DNA of 64,000 bases, from NCBI GenBank assembly GCA_016110215.1, contig JADWQD010000007.1, positions 310,001-374,000 on the forward strand, given 5' to 3'. Positions 44,726 through 54,605 of this stretch are shown here, one piece after another. The DNA is from Capronia americana (taxonomy: Eukaryota > Ascomycota > Eurotiomycetes > Chaetothyriales > Herpotrichiellaceae). The position numbers and the translations under genes are program-made. Below the pieces are notes generated by a model that was given only the letters and a program-made list of their open reading frames with translations, did no database searches and had not been told where the DNA came from. The first letter of the stretch is position 1. Each line of letters opens with the position of its first letter.

Positions 44726-45184
44726 TGAGGTGGTGAGGTGATGACGGGTGACGTCTCAGAAACGGTGGCATGATGGGAACGCCCCGAGGTACATATCGCA
44801 TAAGGCATAACGCATAGGGCATAAGGCATAGGGCATAAGGCATAGGGCATAAGGCATATCAGGCGATAGAGACGGCGAACAGCGAACAGCTCAGCGCTGA
44901 ACAGAACAGGACGCGTTGAAACATCAACGCAAATTTCATTTCATTTCCTTTCGATTCAGATTCCATTGCTCGTCTCCACTGCTCGTCCTCAGTATTCTGT
45001 ACTGTACTGTACTATACTAATACTGTAAGAAGTGTCTCTCCATGAGCTTCACAGTAAAGTAAAGTACAGTACTGGGGGCGCACGACATTTCCCGCCCAAC
45101 CGCTAACCTCCTCCTCCTCCTCCTCCTCCTCTTCCATCCATCCATCCAACCACGAATAATCAATTCCTACTTACTGTAGCTAGA
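44726..45184. other. Intergenic gap with minisatellite and (CTC)8
   Basis: This 459-bp spacer between the kinase-like gene and the convergent sugar porter contains the 14-bp minisatellite described below, TACTG/ACTGT-rich segments near 45.0 kb and a (CTC)8 run at 45108-45132 followed by CCATCCATCCATCC. No gene is seen. Confidence 0.55.
44798..44860. repeat. 14-bp minisatellite GCATAAGGCATAGG
   Basis: About 4.4 tandem copies of GCATAAGGCATAGG, itself built from two related 7-mers (GCATAAG and GCATAGG), lie 73 bp downstream of the kinase-like stop codon. Copies near the 3' end are identical, suggesting recent amplification. Confidence 0.9.
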
Positions 45185-47336
45185 CTAGACCTTCTCCACG
45201 TGCCGTTGCTGAACACTGCTGCCGACGGGTACGGTCTCCACCTCGGTGACCTGGACGCGGTGCATCTTCTCATCCACGGCGTCGAGATCCACGTGCGCGA
45301 CCTCGGCGTCCTCGCCGTCGAAGATCTTGGCCACTTCCTCGAGCGTGACGCCGCGGGTCTCGATGAAGAAGAAGACCACGAAGAGGACTTCGAAGAGGAG
45401 CCAGCCCTGTAACCAAGGAAGGAAAAGTTAGAATCGAGTCAGCTCAGCTACAGATCCGGTGTGGGCCGGGAGTGAGGCGTGAGAGGGGATGTAGATGCAC
45501 GTACGCAGTATATGGAGTAGAATCGCCAGCGGGGTTGGAGGTGGTCGAGCCCGATGGGGTTGATGTACCTAAGGTAGATAGTAAGCATGGGTGTCTTATG
45601 CATGTCATGCCATGCTGAGGATGCTCCCCTCGGAGGAAGATATGATATGACATGGTATGATGTGCTGTGTCGTGACTGACGAGGCGAACTTACTGGTTGA
45701 ACACAAGCGCGGCTTGGACGAAAAAGTTCATGAGCATCAATCCCTGGAAAGACACACACACGCACACAGAGGGTCAGATGATGCTCATTGCTAGGCGCTC
45801 ACGTTGTGGGCTGGGTCACTCACCTTTGCGCGCAGCTTATACGGCATGATCTCGACGGTGTAGCCGACCAGTAAGCCAGACCACGCGATGTTGTAGAAGA
45901 CGCCGTGCAGGAAGATGAAGAAGATGACCGTCTTCCCGGCCGCGAGGTTGCCGTCCAGGTCGTACAGTGCGGAGCAGGCGGTCCAGAGGACGAAGGACAC
46001 GAACATGCCTGGTAGATTGGGGGTGAGCGCGTATCCAACTGGCAAACATGGTACAGCAGGCAGGCACAAATATCTTACCGAACGTGGCGGTCAGGAAAAG
46101 TGGTCGTCTGCCGAATTTATCCACCACTGCGGCGGCGATGAGGCCAACGATCAGCGACACAATGGTCTTGGAGCCGTTGATCTCGAATTGCTCGTTATGG
46201 TCTGTCACGCCGATGCTCTTCATGACGAGCGCGAAGTAGTAGCTGGTCAGACCCTATTACGCGAAGTGTGTCAGCATTCGTAGGTCATTCGGGGGAAGTT
46301 CGAGACTCACGTTGCCGCTCCACTGGGAGAACAGGCCCAGAGCAACGACGAGCAACAGCCGGTATCTGTTCCCCTTGGTCCTCAGGAAGTCCAGAAAGCT
46401 GCTGGACTTCTTCGACTCGAACTCCAGGCGGAGAGTCTCCCTGATTTCACGGTACTCGAACTGAACGGTCAGATCGGTCTCGTCACCGTTCGAGTGATAC
46501 TTTGCCAACGTGGTCAGGGCCTCGGCGTGTCGATCCTTCGAGATCAGCCAACGCGGGCTTTCGGGAATCACCCAGATAAAGCAGAAGAGGATCATGGTGG
46601 GGAAGGCCTGCAGGATCGAGGGGATGCGCCACGACCAGTTGTTCTCAATAGTGAAGGTGCCAAACGTGATCCAGGTGGCGGCAATGGAGCCTATGTCCCA
46701 GAGTTGGTTGTAGACTGTGGTCACTCGGCCACGATGTTGCGGATGGCACAGCTCCGTGAGCAGCAGCGGCGCCGAATTCGAAGCCATGCTGTTGCCGAAT
46801 CCGACGAAGAAGCGGCCGGCGATGAACATGGAGAAACTTTGAGACGCGCTTTGAATGGCGACCCCCACGAAGAGGAAGATGCACCCTGCCATTATGGCAA
46901 TGCGTCGGCCGAACGTGTCGCACAGATACGGTCTGTAGGGCAACCTTTTTGTTAACAGCGGCCACCAGCCAGTCTCGAGCGGACGCCCACTCACGCGAAT
47001 GGTAGGCCAGCCAAGCTTCCGATGCTGTAGATCGACCCGAACAAGCCCAGGATAGACCCCGTCGGGTGATTGAAGTAATTTTGCCAGACGGGTAGGATTT
47101 GGAGGCCGTTCAACATGGAGCTGGCTGGGTCAGTCCAGCCATGCAGACAGGCAACATGGCTCTCACCCGTCATATCCAGTGGTCGCTGAGGCGAAGAAGA
47201 GCGCAATCGCCATGGCATAGAGCTTCCTCAGCCCAGCATCTTTGTACCAGATCACACGTCTCAGCTCGGGCGCCTCGGCGACAGCGACTTCTCGCTCCGC
47301 CTTGTGCACAGGCTGTACAGCAACTATGCCGACCAT
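45185..47336 (-). CDS. MFS sugar porter (second copy, distinct subfamily)
   Basis: Eight exons (47167-47336, 46995-47120, 46311-46932, 46079-46253, 45824-46008, 45694-45743, 45505-45568, 45185-45406) give about 537 residues, all junctions in frame with ordinary donors and acceptors. The ATG at 47336 (MVGIVAVQPVHK) is the only one before an in-frame stop upstream. Motifs: LCDTFGRRIAI after TM2, PESPRWLISK, DKFGRRPLF after TM8, the EIMPYKLRAKG segment and ETRGVTLEEVAKIFDGE after TM12. It is a proton-coupled sugar transporter of the lactose-permease/hexose type; substrate unknown. It differs in gene structure and sequence from the porter at 3969-5927, so the two are not a recent duplication. A 50-nt and a 64-nt exon near the 3' end are easily missed. 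Confidence 0.92.
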
Positions 47337-48917
47337 CTCGCCGGGTTCTTGCTAAGCAATCGTGATGACTGGACCTCGGCGGGCTCTTGTTTCTCAATCG
47401 TGACGGCTGGGATCTTGCCGGAATGCTCGAGCAGGAAACGGACTGTAGCAGACGCGCTGGTGGTGTCTGCGATAGAAACTCCATCTTCGCAGAGCATATA
47501 TGTCCTCCTCTCATCCCGTCGATCACACTGCCGAAAGTCTTGGTATGCGCGCTATGATAGAGCGGCATCGCTGTAGTGCGTCGCCGTCACGAGCATGCGT
47601 CAAACGGAACCTGCCACGAGTTCAAAAAACCCCGGGTAAGTCTGTAACAATGGAGAATACTTCATTTCAGCCTGCTTTAGGCTAATAGGAGAATGACCTG
47701 TCCCGCAAGATACGGCGTTTGATATGTCGATCTTACTGCGGAGGTTGGGGGAGATGGCTACCCCAGGTCCACTCGACTCCAGAATCAAGCTGCACCAAGC
47801 TCAAAGACCCTCGGCACCGACGGTATCTCATTTGCTCGTCTGTATAACCCGACAAAGCTTCGGAAACTCGGCAGGATTTGCCAAGACGAGAAGATAAATG
47901 CTGAAATACCTAGGCTCGGGGATGCGAAAAGGGAAGAATCCACCTCGGCCTGGGAACGCATTATCGGTGGATGGGCCGCTGGTTTAGGATATCGTGACGC
48001 CAAACGGGTTGCATGGGTCTGCCCCCTCGAGCCGATCTAGCCCCGGTGACAAGTCGTGCTTGATATTGAGCAAAGCAGGAGGATCAGATGATGTCTTCCT
48101 CGGAAACCAGAACAAAGGCTGCCAGGACGGGGATCCGTACTCAGGACACGATTATCGACTGATGTAGAGTCAGGCTTGAAGTCGGTCAGGGGCAATCGCC
48201 ATACAAGGCACCCACTAACCACATGCGGTAATCGAACACTACATTTCGGCCATGTCCATGCTGAAGACACCCGCGATCTTGTATCTTCTTCCGCAGAAGT
48301 CTATACCTGGTCAAGGGCAACGGCTTCCAGGTTTATTTCTTGATTAGGTTCTCTCTGTGCGATTTGCAAGGTCAACGCGTATCGAGCAGAGAAGATAACA
48401 TGGCATTCACAATTCTGTTCGCGGAGACGTGGGGCCATCGAACTCCGCAATTTGACCTCCCGCTTCCCCAACCTGGTGGAGAGAGGCACAAAGCACGTTG
48501 AGTACGAGTCAGACACTAGCTGTGGTCATTTGCGGAGCGACGGGCACATGAGACGAACACTCGGCCGGCTGTCCGCTCGGACTTCTGATCCTACAATAGA
48601 CGGTCTCTGAAAAGCACATGGCGAAATGGCCACGCCCGCATCATGTGAGTCTGGTCACGAATTCCGGCTAAATTCATGCTCTCGGCGCAACCGCATTGGT
48701 AGATCGAGAAGCGATGTATTCTCGGCGCTGAATGCGACCCGGATCCTTCAGCCATCTCAGTAAGCTATCAACACCTCCGGTGACAAAAGTGAATATAGGA
48801 TATGACATTCTGCCTTGCAAAGTAACCTACGATACCAGGTCGACGGCAACATACCAACTTCATCATCTTCCACGGCACAACCTTTTCCATCCCCACATTC
48901 AGCAGTAGGCAACCGAT
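47337..48917. other. Intergenic gap, no gene seen
   Basis: This 1.58-kb region lies between two divergent genes, the sugar porter and the PhyH-type dioxygenase. All ORFs are below 135 codons and show no motif. It presumably carries both promoters. No repeat or RNA gene is visible. Confidence 0.5.
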
Positions 48918-49916
48918 ATGGAAGGCAGGACGTTCAAACACCTGACTCCCGAGCAAGTCGAGAGCTTCATGAAGCATGGTTACCTGAGAATTCCAGCCTG
49001 TTTTACGCGGGAGGTGGCAGAGGAATGGACGAAGAATGTCTGGGTGAGACTCGGCTTTGACCCCAAGGACCCGGACACCTGGACCACAGAAAGAACAAAC
49101 ATGCCGTCACACGAAGAGGTCGCGATCAAGGACTTTGCCCCGAAAGCCTACGACGCCATTTGCGAGCTAGTTGGAGGAGAAGACAGAATCACAGCGCCGT
49201 CCAAAGTCTGGAAGGACAGCTTCATCGTCAATCTGGGCACCAAAGAGCACTTCGGAAAGGAGGCGCATCCCAAAGAGTTGACGGGCTGGCATGTTGACGG
49301 AGACTTCTTTGTGCATTTTCTCGATTCGCCCGAACAAGGCCTGCTCGTGATCCCCTTGTTTACCGATATCCTCCCCAACGGCGGCGGCACCTGGATATGC
49401 TCCGAGGGCGTGGAGAAGATCGGGAAGTATCTGTACGAGCATCCCGAAGGCGTGCTCCCGCGCATGACACCGATCGGCGGCGGGTCCAAGAACTATGAAG
49501 ACGGCCTGGAGTATTACAACACACTTGTGCAGAGTTGCGAAGAATCCTCGTTTCACGAGATGACCGGCTCGGTCGGGGACGTGATCCTGCTTCACCCGTT
49601 GATGCTGCATTCGGCCTCCAAGAACGGACGCCGCTTACCGCGTATCATCACAAACCCGCCAGTGTCGCTGGTCGAGCCATTCAACTTTGACAGGGAGGAC
49701 GAGAGCCAGTACAGCCTTGTCGAGCTGAAGACGATCCAAGATCTCGGCGGGCAAGACAAGCTGCGGGGTTGGAAAATCCAGGGAAAGAGAGCGGAGGTGG
49801 TGCCGGAGAGAGTGAGACGGCAGGCGAGGATGCTCGAGGAGGAGAAGAGGCGTCTGAGGGAGAGGGAACTGCAAGCGGAACAGACCCAGCTGCCGCGGCC
49901 TGTCCCTGTCGCGTAG
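48918..49916 (+). CDS. Phytanoyl-CoA dioxygenase (PhyH) family oxygenase
   Basis: An intronless 332-codon frame encodes a Fe(II)/2-oxoglutarate dioxygenase of the PhyH superfamily. The metal-binding HxD is in GWHVDGDFF (His125, Asp127) and the distal histidine in LMLHSASKNG (His231), with the 2-oxoglutarate-binding arginine likely in RRLPRIITNPP. The N-terminal LTPEQVESFMKHGYLRIPAC is the family's typical opening helix. The C-terminus is a charged coil (RMLEEEKRRLRERELQAEQ) without a peroxisomal signal, so a cytosolic enzyme is more likely than a true phytanoyl-CoA hydroxylase. Fungal members hydroxylate diverse small molecules, so the substrate cannot be inferred. Neighbouring genes give no pathway hint. 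Confidence 0.92.
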   Translation: MEGRTFKHLTPEQVESFMKHGYLRIPACFTREVAEEWTKNVWVRLGFDPKDPDTWTTERTNMPSHEEVAIKDFAPKAYDAICELVGGEDRITAPSKVWKDSFIVNLGTKEHFGKEAHPKELTGWHVDGDFFVHFLDSPEQGLLVIPLFTDILPNGGGTWICSEGVEKIGKYLYEHPEGVLPRMTPIGGGSKNYEDGLEYYNTLVQSCEESSFHEMTGSVGDVILLHPLMLHSASKNGRRLPRIITNPPVSLVEPFNFDREDESQYSLVELKTIQDLGGQDKLRGWKIQGKRAEVVPERVRRQARMLEEEKRRLRERELQAEQTQLPRPVPVA

Positions 49917-50334
49917 AAACTTGGTCTCGCTGATCCAGTCAGCCGCAAAGACGTGTGTACTCGTTGCGTATCCTCGCCCTTGATCTCTTGATCTCCGTTC
50001 GCTCCATCGAATTGTCGCGCTATCCGGCTGTATGGTGAATGGCCAGAGTCAACTAAATAATGTATGTCACACTCGAGCAGCTTGTTTGAATGTACGAGTA
50101 GGATAGAGTAGAGATTCACCCTCGCGTCACCTGCCCGCCCTCCCCGTTTTTCATCTCCAACTCGACGACCTCGATTGTTCGAAGAAACATATTGCAACTC
50201 AACATGTCAACTTCACCCACACAACGTGTACCCAACGACCCTCACCAGGCTGCTCCCCTCGCCGCAGCTGCTCCCAACAGCATGCGCGCAGCCAAAGTGT
50301 CCGTACCCGTATCCGTACGTGCACCGCCGGCTCC
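49917..50334. other. Intergenic gap
   Basis: This 418-bp spacer holds the dioxygenase 3' UTR and the promoter of the DSC subunit gene. A 71-codon plus ORF at 50175 precedes the DSC gene in another frame and overlaps its start; it is not supported as a gene, though it could act as an upstream ORF if transcribed. Confidence 0.5.
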
Positions 50335-51402
50335 ATGTCCCTAAAACTACCTCCACTGCGCCCGCACCCGCATTCACACCCGCAATATGACGACGAAGCG
50401 TACACCCACGACTACGAGCCCGACTTCGAGCTCACCATCCGCTTCTCGGCCTCCCTGGCTGATCTCCTCCTGTCCATCCCGGCCTCCCTGAACGCCAACG
50501 CCGCGACCTTGAAACAGCTAATTCGATCGCGTATCCCGGACGAGTACGCCAAACATCGCATCCGATTGATCTACGCGGGGAAGGCCCTCGTGGACGACGT
50601 GCCCCTGAGCACGACTTTGAAGAGGAATATCTCGAGGCCTCCCAGTCGGATTAGCACGCCGCCCGGCCCGTATGATGAGAGGAGTAGTGGGATTGGGGCT
50701 GGCGGAGGGAGGCCCGACGGTGGCAGTGGCACTGGTAATGGCAAAGGCAAGCAACCGCTACGAGACCCCGCGCCGGCCCAGCCTAGGATCTACATCCACT
50801 GCTCTATAGGGGACATTGTGCTCTCGGCCAAAGAACTTGCAGAGGAGGCGGCAACCGCCGCGGCGGCTCAGGCGGCGGATCACAACGACGACGACGACGC
50901 TCGAAATGGAAGTGGAAATGGACAAGGCAAAGCGAAACAGTCGAGTACTGCTACTCCTACGCCTAACACGACGACGACCACGCCCGCACCTCGTGGCTTC
51001 GACCGTCTCCTCAACGCGGGCTTCAGTGCGGCCGAGGTGCAGTCCCTGCGACTCCAGTTCCTGGCCATCCAAGCACATACGCACACCCCGGACACGATGC
51101 CCAGCCCCAATACCCTCCGTAACATGGAGGACCGCTGGCTCGACAATTCCACCTCCGACTCCAACGCCATGGGCGATCTCAACGGCGACGCGGCGGGCGG
51201 CATGGGCGCCAATGACGACGATATGCAAGTTGGCGCGCTGGACGATATGATCTGGGGCACGGCCATGGGCTTCTTCTGGCCGATCGGGTGTCTCATGTGG
51301 GGTGTGAGGGAGGAGGGGATATGGAGCCAACGGCGCAAGATGGCCGTGGTGGTGGGGTTTCTGTTGAATATTGGCCTTGGGCTTATACGATACGGGGGGT
51401 GA
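50335..51402 (+). CDS. dsc3: DSC E3 ubiquitin ligase complex subunit 3
   Basis: An intronless frame of 355 codons. Residues about 29-100 form a ubiquitin-like domain (FELTIRFSASLADLLLSIPA, then LKQLIRSRIPDEYAKHRIRL and IYAGKALVDDVPL), as in the DUF2407 N-terminal domain of Dsc3. A Gly/Ser-rich linker and RIYIHCSIGDIVLSAKEL follow; this is where the C-terminal DUF2407 domain begins. GFDRLLNAGFSAAEVQSLRL, an acidic loop and two C-terminal membrane segments (MIWGTAMGFFWPIGCLMWGV and MAVVVGFLLNIGLGLI) complete it. The DSC complex is a Golgi-membrane E3 ligase needed for SREBP cleavage, hypoxia response and azole tolerance in fungi. Length and layout fit the family. Confidence 0.92.
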   Translation: MSLKLPPLRPHPHSHPQYDDEAYTHDYEPDFELTIRFSASLADLLLSIPASLNANAATLKQLIRSRIPDEYAKHRIRLIYAGKALVDDVPLSTTLKRNISRPPSRISTPPGPYDERSSGIGAGGGRPDGGSGTGNGKGKQPLRDPAPAQPRIYIHCSIGDIVLSAKELAEEAATAAAAQAADHNDDDDARNGSGNGQGKAKQSSTATPTPNTTTTTPAPRGFDRLLNAGFSAAEVQSLRLQFLAIQAHTHTPDTMPSPNTLRNMEDRWLDNSTSDSNAMGDLNGDAAGGMGANDDDMQVGALDDMIWGTAMGFFWPIGCLMWGVREEGIWSQRRKMAVVVGFLLNIGLGLIRYGG

Positions 51403-51626
51403 TAATCAACCACCCATAGACGTGCGGTGAGGCATCGAGCCACGTGTTATAGTCTTAGGCTTTTGGACCAAGCAAGCAAAATCTCTTTGCCGAAGGGCTC
51501 TCTCTCGTGTCCCTCCATCACCATGAAATGACCGACCTCTCCTTGCGCCCGCTACTCCTAAAGCATATATACACAACGGGCAAAGATGGCGGTTGGCCTT
51601 CAACCAGTCGAAACACTCTCGGTCGC

Positions 51627-52441
51627 TCATCTGAACTTGCTGTAAATCACGCCGATAATAAGAAGCACCAATACCGTGATGATGGCGATGGTGATGATTC
51701 GGTTCGTGGCCATTCTACAGCCAAAATCAAGGGTAGGTCAGTTCACTGTATCCCGGCGCGGATGCAAAGGACATGTCTTACCTTCGGGCCATTCCCCTTA
51801 GAGTCTTGACACTCCGGTCGACATAACCCTCGCTCTGCAGCAGGTTCCGATGCGTGTTCTCAATGACATTCCTCTGCTGATGCAAATCCGCCAATGTACT
51901 CGCGCCAATCTGCTCTGTCTCGAGCGCTATTCTTTGCGACTCCCTCAGCCGATCCGAGCTGCGTCCCAACCGCTCCGTGCCCGAAAGCAACTGCTGACGT
52001 TGTTCTAACTGCGCATCTCGCGGTCCGGATTCCGGGTCATCCGTGTAGCGGTCGCCAAACAGCTGTTTTCGGTCACTGTCGGCGAGGGACTTCAATTTCC
52101 GTGAGAGGACGTCAATGTCGGACTGGTGGTTGCGGAAGCGCGAGTTGACTTTGGAGCGTTGCGAGGTGGGGATGTTGGATTTCTCGAGGTTCATCTGGTC
52201 GAGCTAGACAAAGTCAGTGTACAGTCCTGCGCGGCGGCCGAGCACTCGTGATATGTACCAGCTCTTTTGCCTCTTCGAGAGCCCGTTCCGCGCCCCGAAT
52301 GGCGACCTTCTTCTCTTCTCCTGCCAGTTCGGGGATTTGGTCTAGCTTCTGATTCACATCTGCCTGCACGAGTTTGAGCTCGGCTTCGTAGGTGCTGAAT
52401 AGTTCAGACCCAGCGTCGGTGTCGAGAGGGTTTGCCATCAT
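51627..52441 (-). CDS. VTI1: v-SNARE Vti1
   Basis: Three exons (52259-52441, 51782-52203, 51627-51714) give about 230 residues against 217 in yeast. The N-terminus (LFSTYEAELKLVQADVNQKL) is the Habc domain; IGASTLADLHQQRNVIENTH followed by LLQSEGYVDRSVKTLRGMAR is the Qb SNARE helix with its central glutamine. The last exon encodes only the membrane anchor, ITIAIITVLVLLIIGVIYS, and the tail KFR. Vti1 acts in fusion at Golgi, endosome and vacuole. The junction before the last exon (AG|GTAAGA) would give a stop codon two bases into the intron if unspliced, which would make a soluble form without an anchor. The gene is convergent with dsc3, 224 bp away. Two adjacent ATGs begin it (52441 and 52438). 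Confidence 0.94.
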
Positions 52442-53066
52442 GGGCGACTCAATCTCCGAGGTCTGGCGGGAAGCGTGAGAGTTGCGTACGGGATTCGGTG
52501 GCGCCTAGCCGTCCTAGAAACGTGGCGGGCGTGCGGAGAGGAAGTCAAGGGCGGAAGTCCCTCGAATAGACCAAATGAAAGACGGGATCGCTATTGCGTT
52601 GCGAGGAGGTCGGTCTGATGCTGCTGGGTGTGGTGTCACTGTCTCGTTATTCATGCAGGGGAAGCATTCGGACGGCGGCTGATTGACGTCGACATCGAAC
52701 AACAAGCGAGGCTGGCGGGCAGATGGCGAGCCCCGACTCCTTTTGGGAAAGAACTGCCGCCGCCCTAGAAACGCAACCTGATTGGATAGATGACCCCATC
52801 CGATCATGCTACCTGAAGTCACCTGAATTCACCTGAACCATGACTTCCAGCTTCATTCGCAATTGACTTTGACCCAACACTTTTAGACTGGGAGCTCGGG
52901 CACTTGTCTTGTTTCCTTTGCAGAGATTTCTGCCATGACATTCTGCTGGGTTCCTGAAAGGAGGGTCCGCGCAGCGTGGTGTTGAGACCAAGGTAGGCTG
53001 GGTGCGACCATTTGTATGGGAAAGAAGCGACTGCGGCAGGGTGTAGCATACAAGAGGCGTGAATGA
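52442..53066. promoter_or_regulatory. Divergent promoter region between VTI1 and FAD oxidoreductase
   Basis: This 625-bp region separates two outward-facing start codons and should contain both promoters. It has a short repeat CACCTGAA...CACCTGAA near 52810-52838 (TCACCTGAAGTCACCTGAAT-like) but no convincing gene. Confidence 0.5.
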
Positions 53067-54602
53067 TTGGCAACAATGGGCAAGCGTGTGGCTATCGTGG
53101 GTAGCGGTTGTTCGGGTCTCGGGGCCTTGTGGGCTCTCAGGACCAGCACCGATCATGAAGTCCATATCTTCGAGGCTGCATCGCGGCTGGGCGGACATGC
53201 TAATACAGTTACCTATGAAGCCCTGAACGGGCAGAAGGTCGACGTCGACACCGGCTTCATTGTCATGAACACTGCCACCTACCCGAACTTCATCCGGTTT
53301 CTCAAGGCACTCGGTATACCGACTGAAAGGACTGACATGACGTTCGGCCTTTCCCGCGACCAAGGTGCCTTCGAGTGGGCTGGTACGTCTCTATCGTCCA
53401 TCTTCGCGCAAAAGAGGAACATCTTCAATCCCGGCATGTGGAGATTGATATTCGATGTCATTCGGTTCAATGAGTTCGCCCTTGATCTGCTGCTAGAGCA
53501 GCCAGAGAGTGAGCTCGATCCGTCTACGGACACAACAAGCAAGCTGCCTTCACGAGAAACCATTGGCGAATACCTTGACCGAGAGCATTATTCTCAAGAG
53601 TTCCGCGACAACTACCTCATCCCCATGACCGCGGCCGCCTGGAGCACAAGTCCCGATAAATGCTCCTCAGAGTTCCCTGCTATCACGTTGATCCGTTTCA
53701 TGTACAACCACCAACTGTTGAGTGCGACTTCGAAGCGTCCGGACTGGTTGACTATCCCTGGCGGATCGAAGCAATACATCGACGCTGTGATGAAGCACTT
53801 GTCCAACGATCAGATACACCTCCAATCCAAGGTTACGGCTTTGACGCCCACTAAGCGAGGCTCTGTCATATTGACCGCGAACGAAAGAGACTATGTGTTT
53901 GACCATGTTATACTGGCCACACATGGCAACCAAGCGTTGGAGATTCTCAGGTCAATTGCGAGTACTCAAGAGGCTGAGATCCTGAGTGGGTTCCGCGCCA
54001 GCAGGAATGTAGCGGTCTTGCATTCCGACATCTCTCTCATGCCAAAGAGGAAGGTCGCCTGGTCAGCCTGGAATTACATCACCGAGTCACCGTTTCCGCC
54101 CATTAGGAGCCAAACCGTGTCCAAAGTGTGTCTGACCTATTGGATGAACCTGCTGCAACACATCCCGGAAAACAAGTTCGGCCCAGTGCTGGTCACACTG
54201 AACCCCTTGAACATGCCAGATCCAAGGCTGGCACAGGGTATCTGGGAGTACTCCCATCCTCTATACAATGCTGCAGCGATCAGATCACAGCGACTGTTGC
54301 CCAAAATCCAGAATATCAGGGGTATCAGTTACTGTGGAGCATGGACCAAGTATGGATTCCATGAGGATGGCTTCAGCAGTGGCCTGTCGGTGGCAGTCAA
54401 TCATCTCGGAGCGACACTGCCGTTTGAGTTCATAGACTCGACCTTCGCGAGGGGCAAAAGGCCGACTCTGACCATGAAGAATTATCTACTGAGGCTGGTG
54501 ATCCTCCTGGCTCAGATAGCCCTGTTGCTGATGGAGCGTGTGTGGTACGCGGTTGTTGGGCTCATCGATCGACGGACGGCGTCGCCGAGGAAGACAAGCT
54601 GA
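53067..54602 (+). CDS. FAD-dependent amine-oxidase-like oxidoreductase (COG2907 type)
   Basis: An intronless 511-codon frame begins MATMGKRVAIVGSGCSGLGA, an FAD-binding Rossmann motif, and continues with HEVHIFEAASRLGGHANTVT. The region KVDVDTGFIVMNTATYPNFI and LPSRETIGEYL, YLIPMTAAAWSTSP and WLTIPGGSKQYIDAVMKHL are typical of COG2907 proteins, which in bacteria often sit beside cyclopropane-fatty-acid synthase genes. No such partner is near here. The C-terminus carries a hydrophobic segment (LLRLVILLAQIALLLMERVW) that could anchor it in a membrane. It probably oxidises or desaturates a lipid-like substrate, but that is inference. It runs convergently into the NCS6 gene, with only 3 bp between the stop codons. 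Confidence 0.9.
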   Translation: MATMGKRVAIVGSGCSGLGALWALRTSTDHEVHIFEAASRLGGHANTVTYEALNGQKVDVDTGFIVMNTATYPNFIRFLKALGIPTERTDMTFGLSRDQGAFEWAGTSLSSIFAQKRNIFNPGMWRLIFDVIRFNEFALDLLLEQPESELDPSTDTTSKLPSRETIGEYLDREHYSQEFRDNYLIPMTAAAWSTSPDKCSSEFPAITLIRFMYNHQLLSATSKRPDWLTIPGGSKQYIDAVMKHLSNDQIHLQSKVTALTPTKRGSVILTANERDYVFDHVILATHGNQALEILRSIASTQEAEILSGFRASRNVAVLHSDISLMPKRKVAWSAWNYITESPFPPIRSQTVSKVCLTYWMNLLQHIPENKFGPVLVTLNPLNMPDPRLAQGIWEYSHPLYNAAAIRSQRLLPKIQNIRGISYCGAWTKYGFHEDGFSSGLSVAVNHLGATLPFEFIDSTFARGKRPTLTMKNYLLRLVILLAQIALLLMERVWYAVVGLIDRRTASPRKTS

Positions 54603-54605
54603 GTT

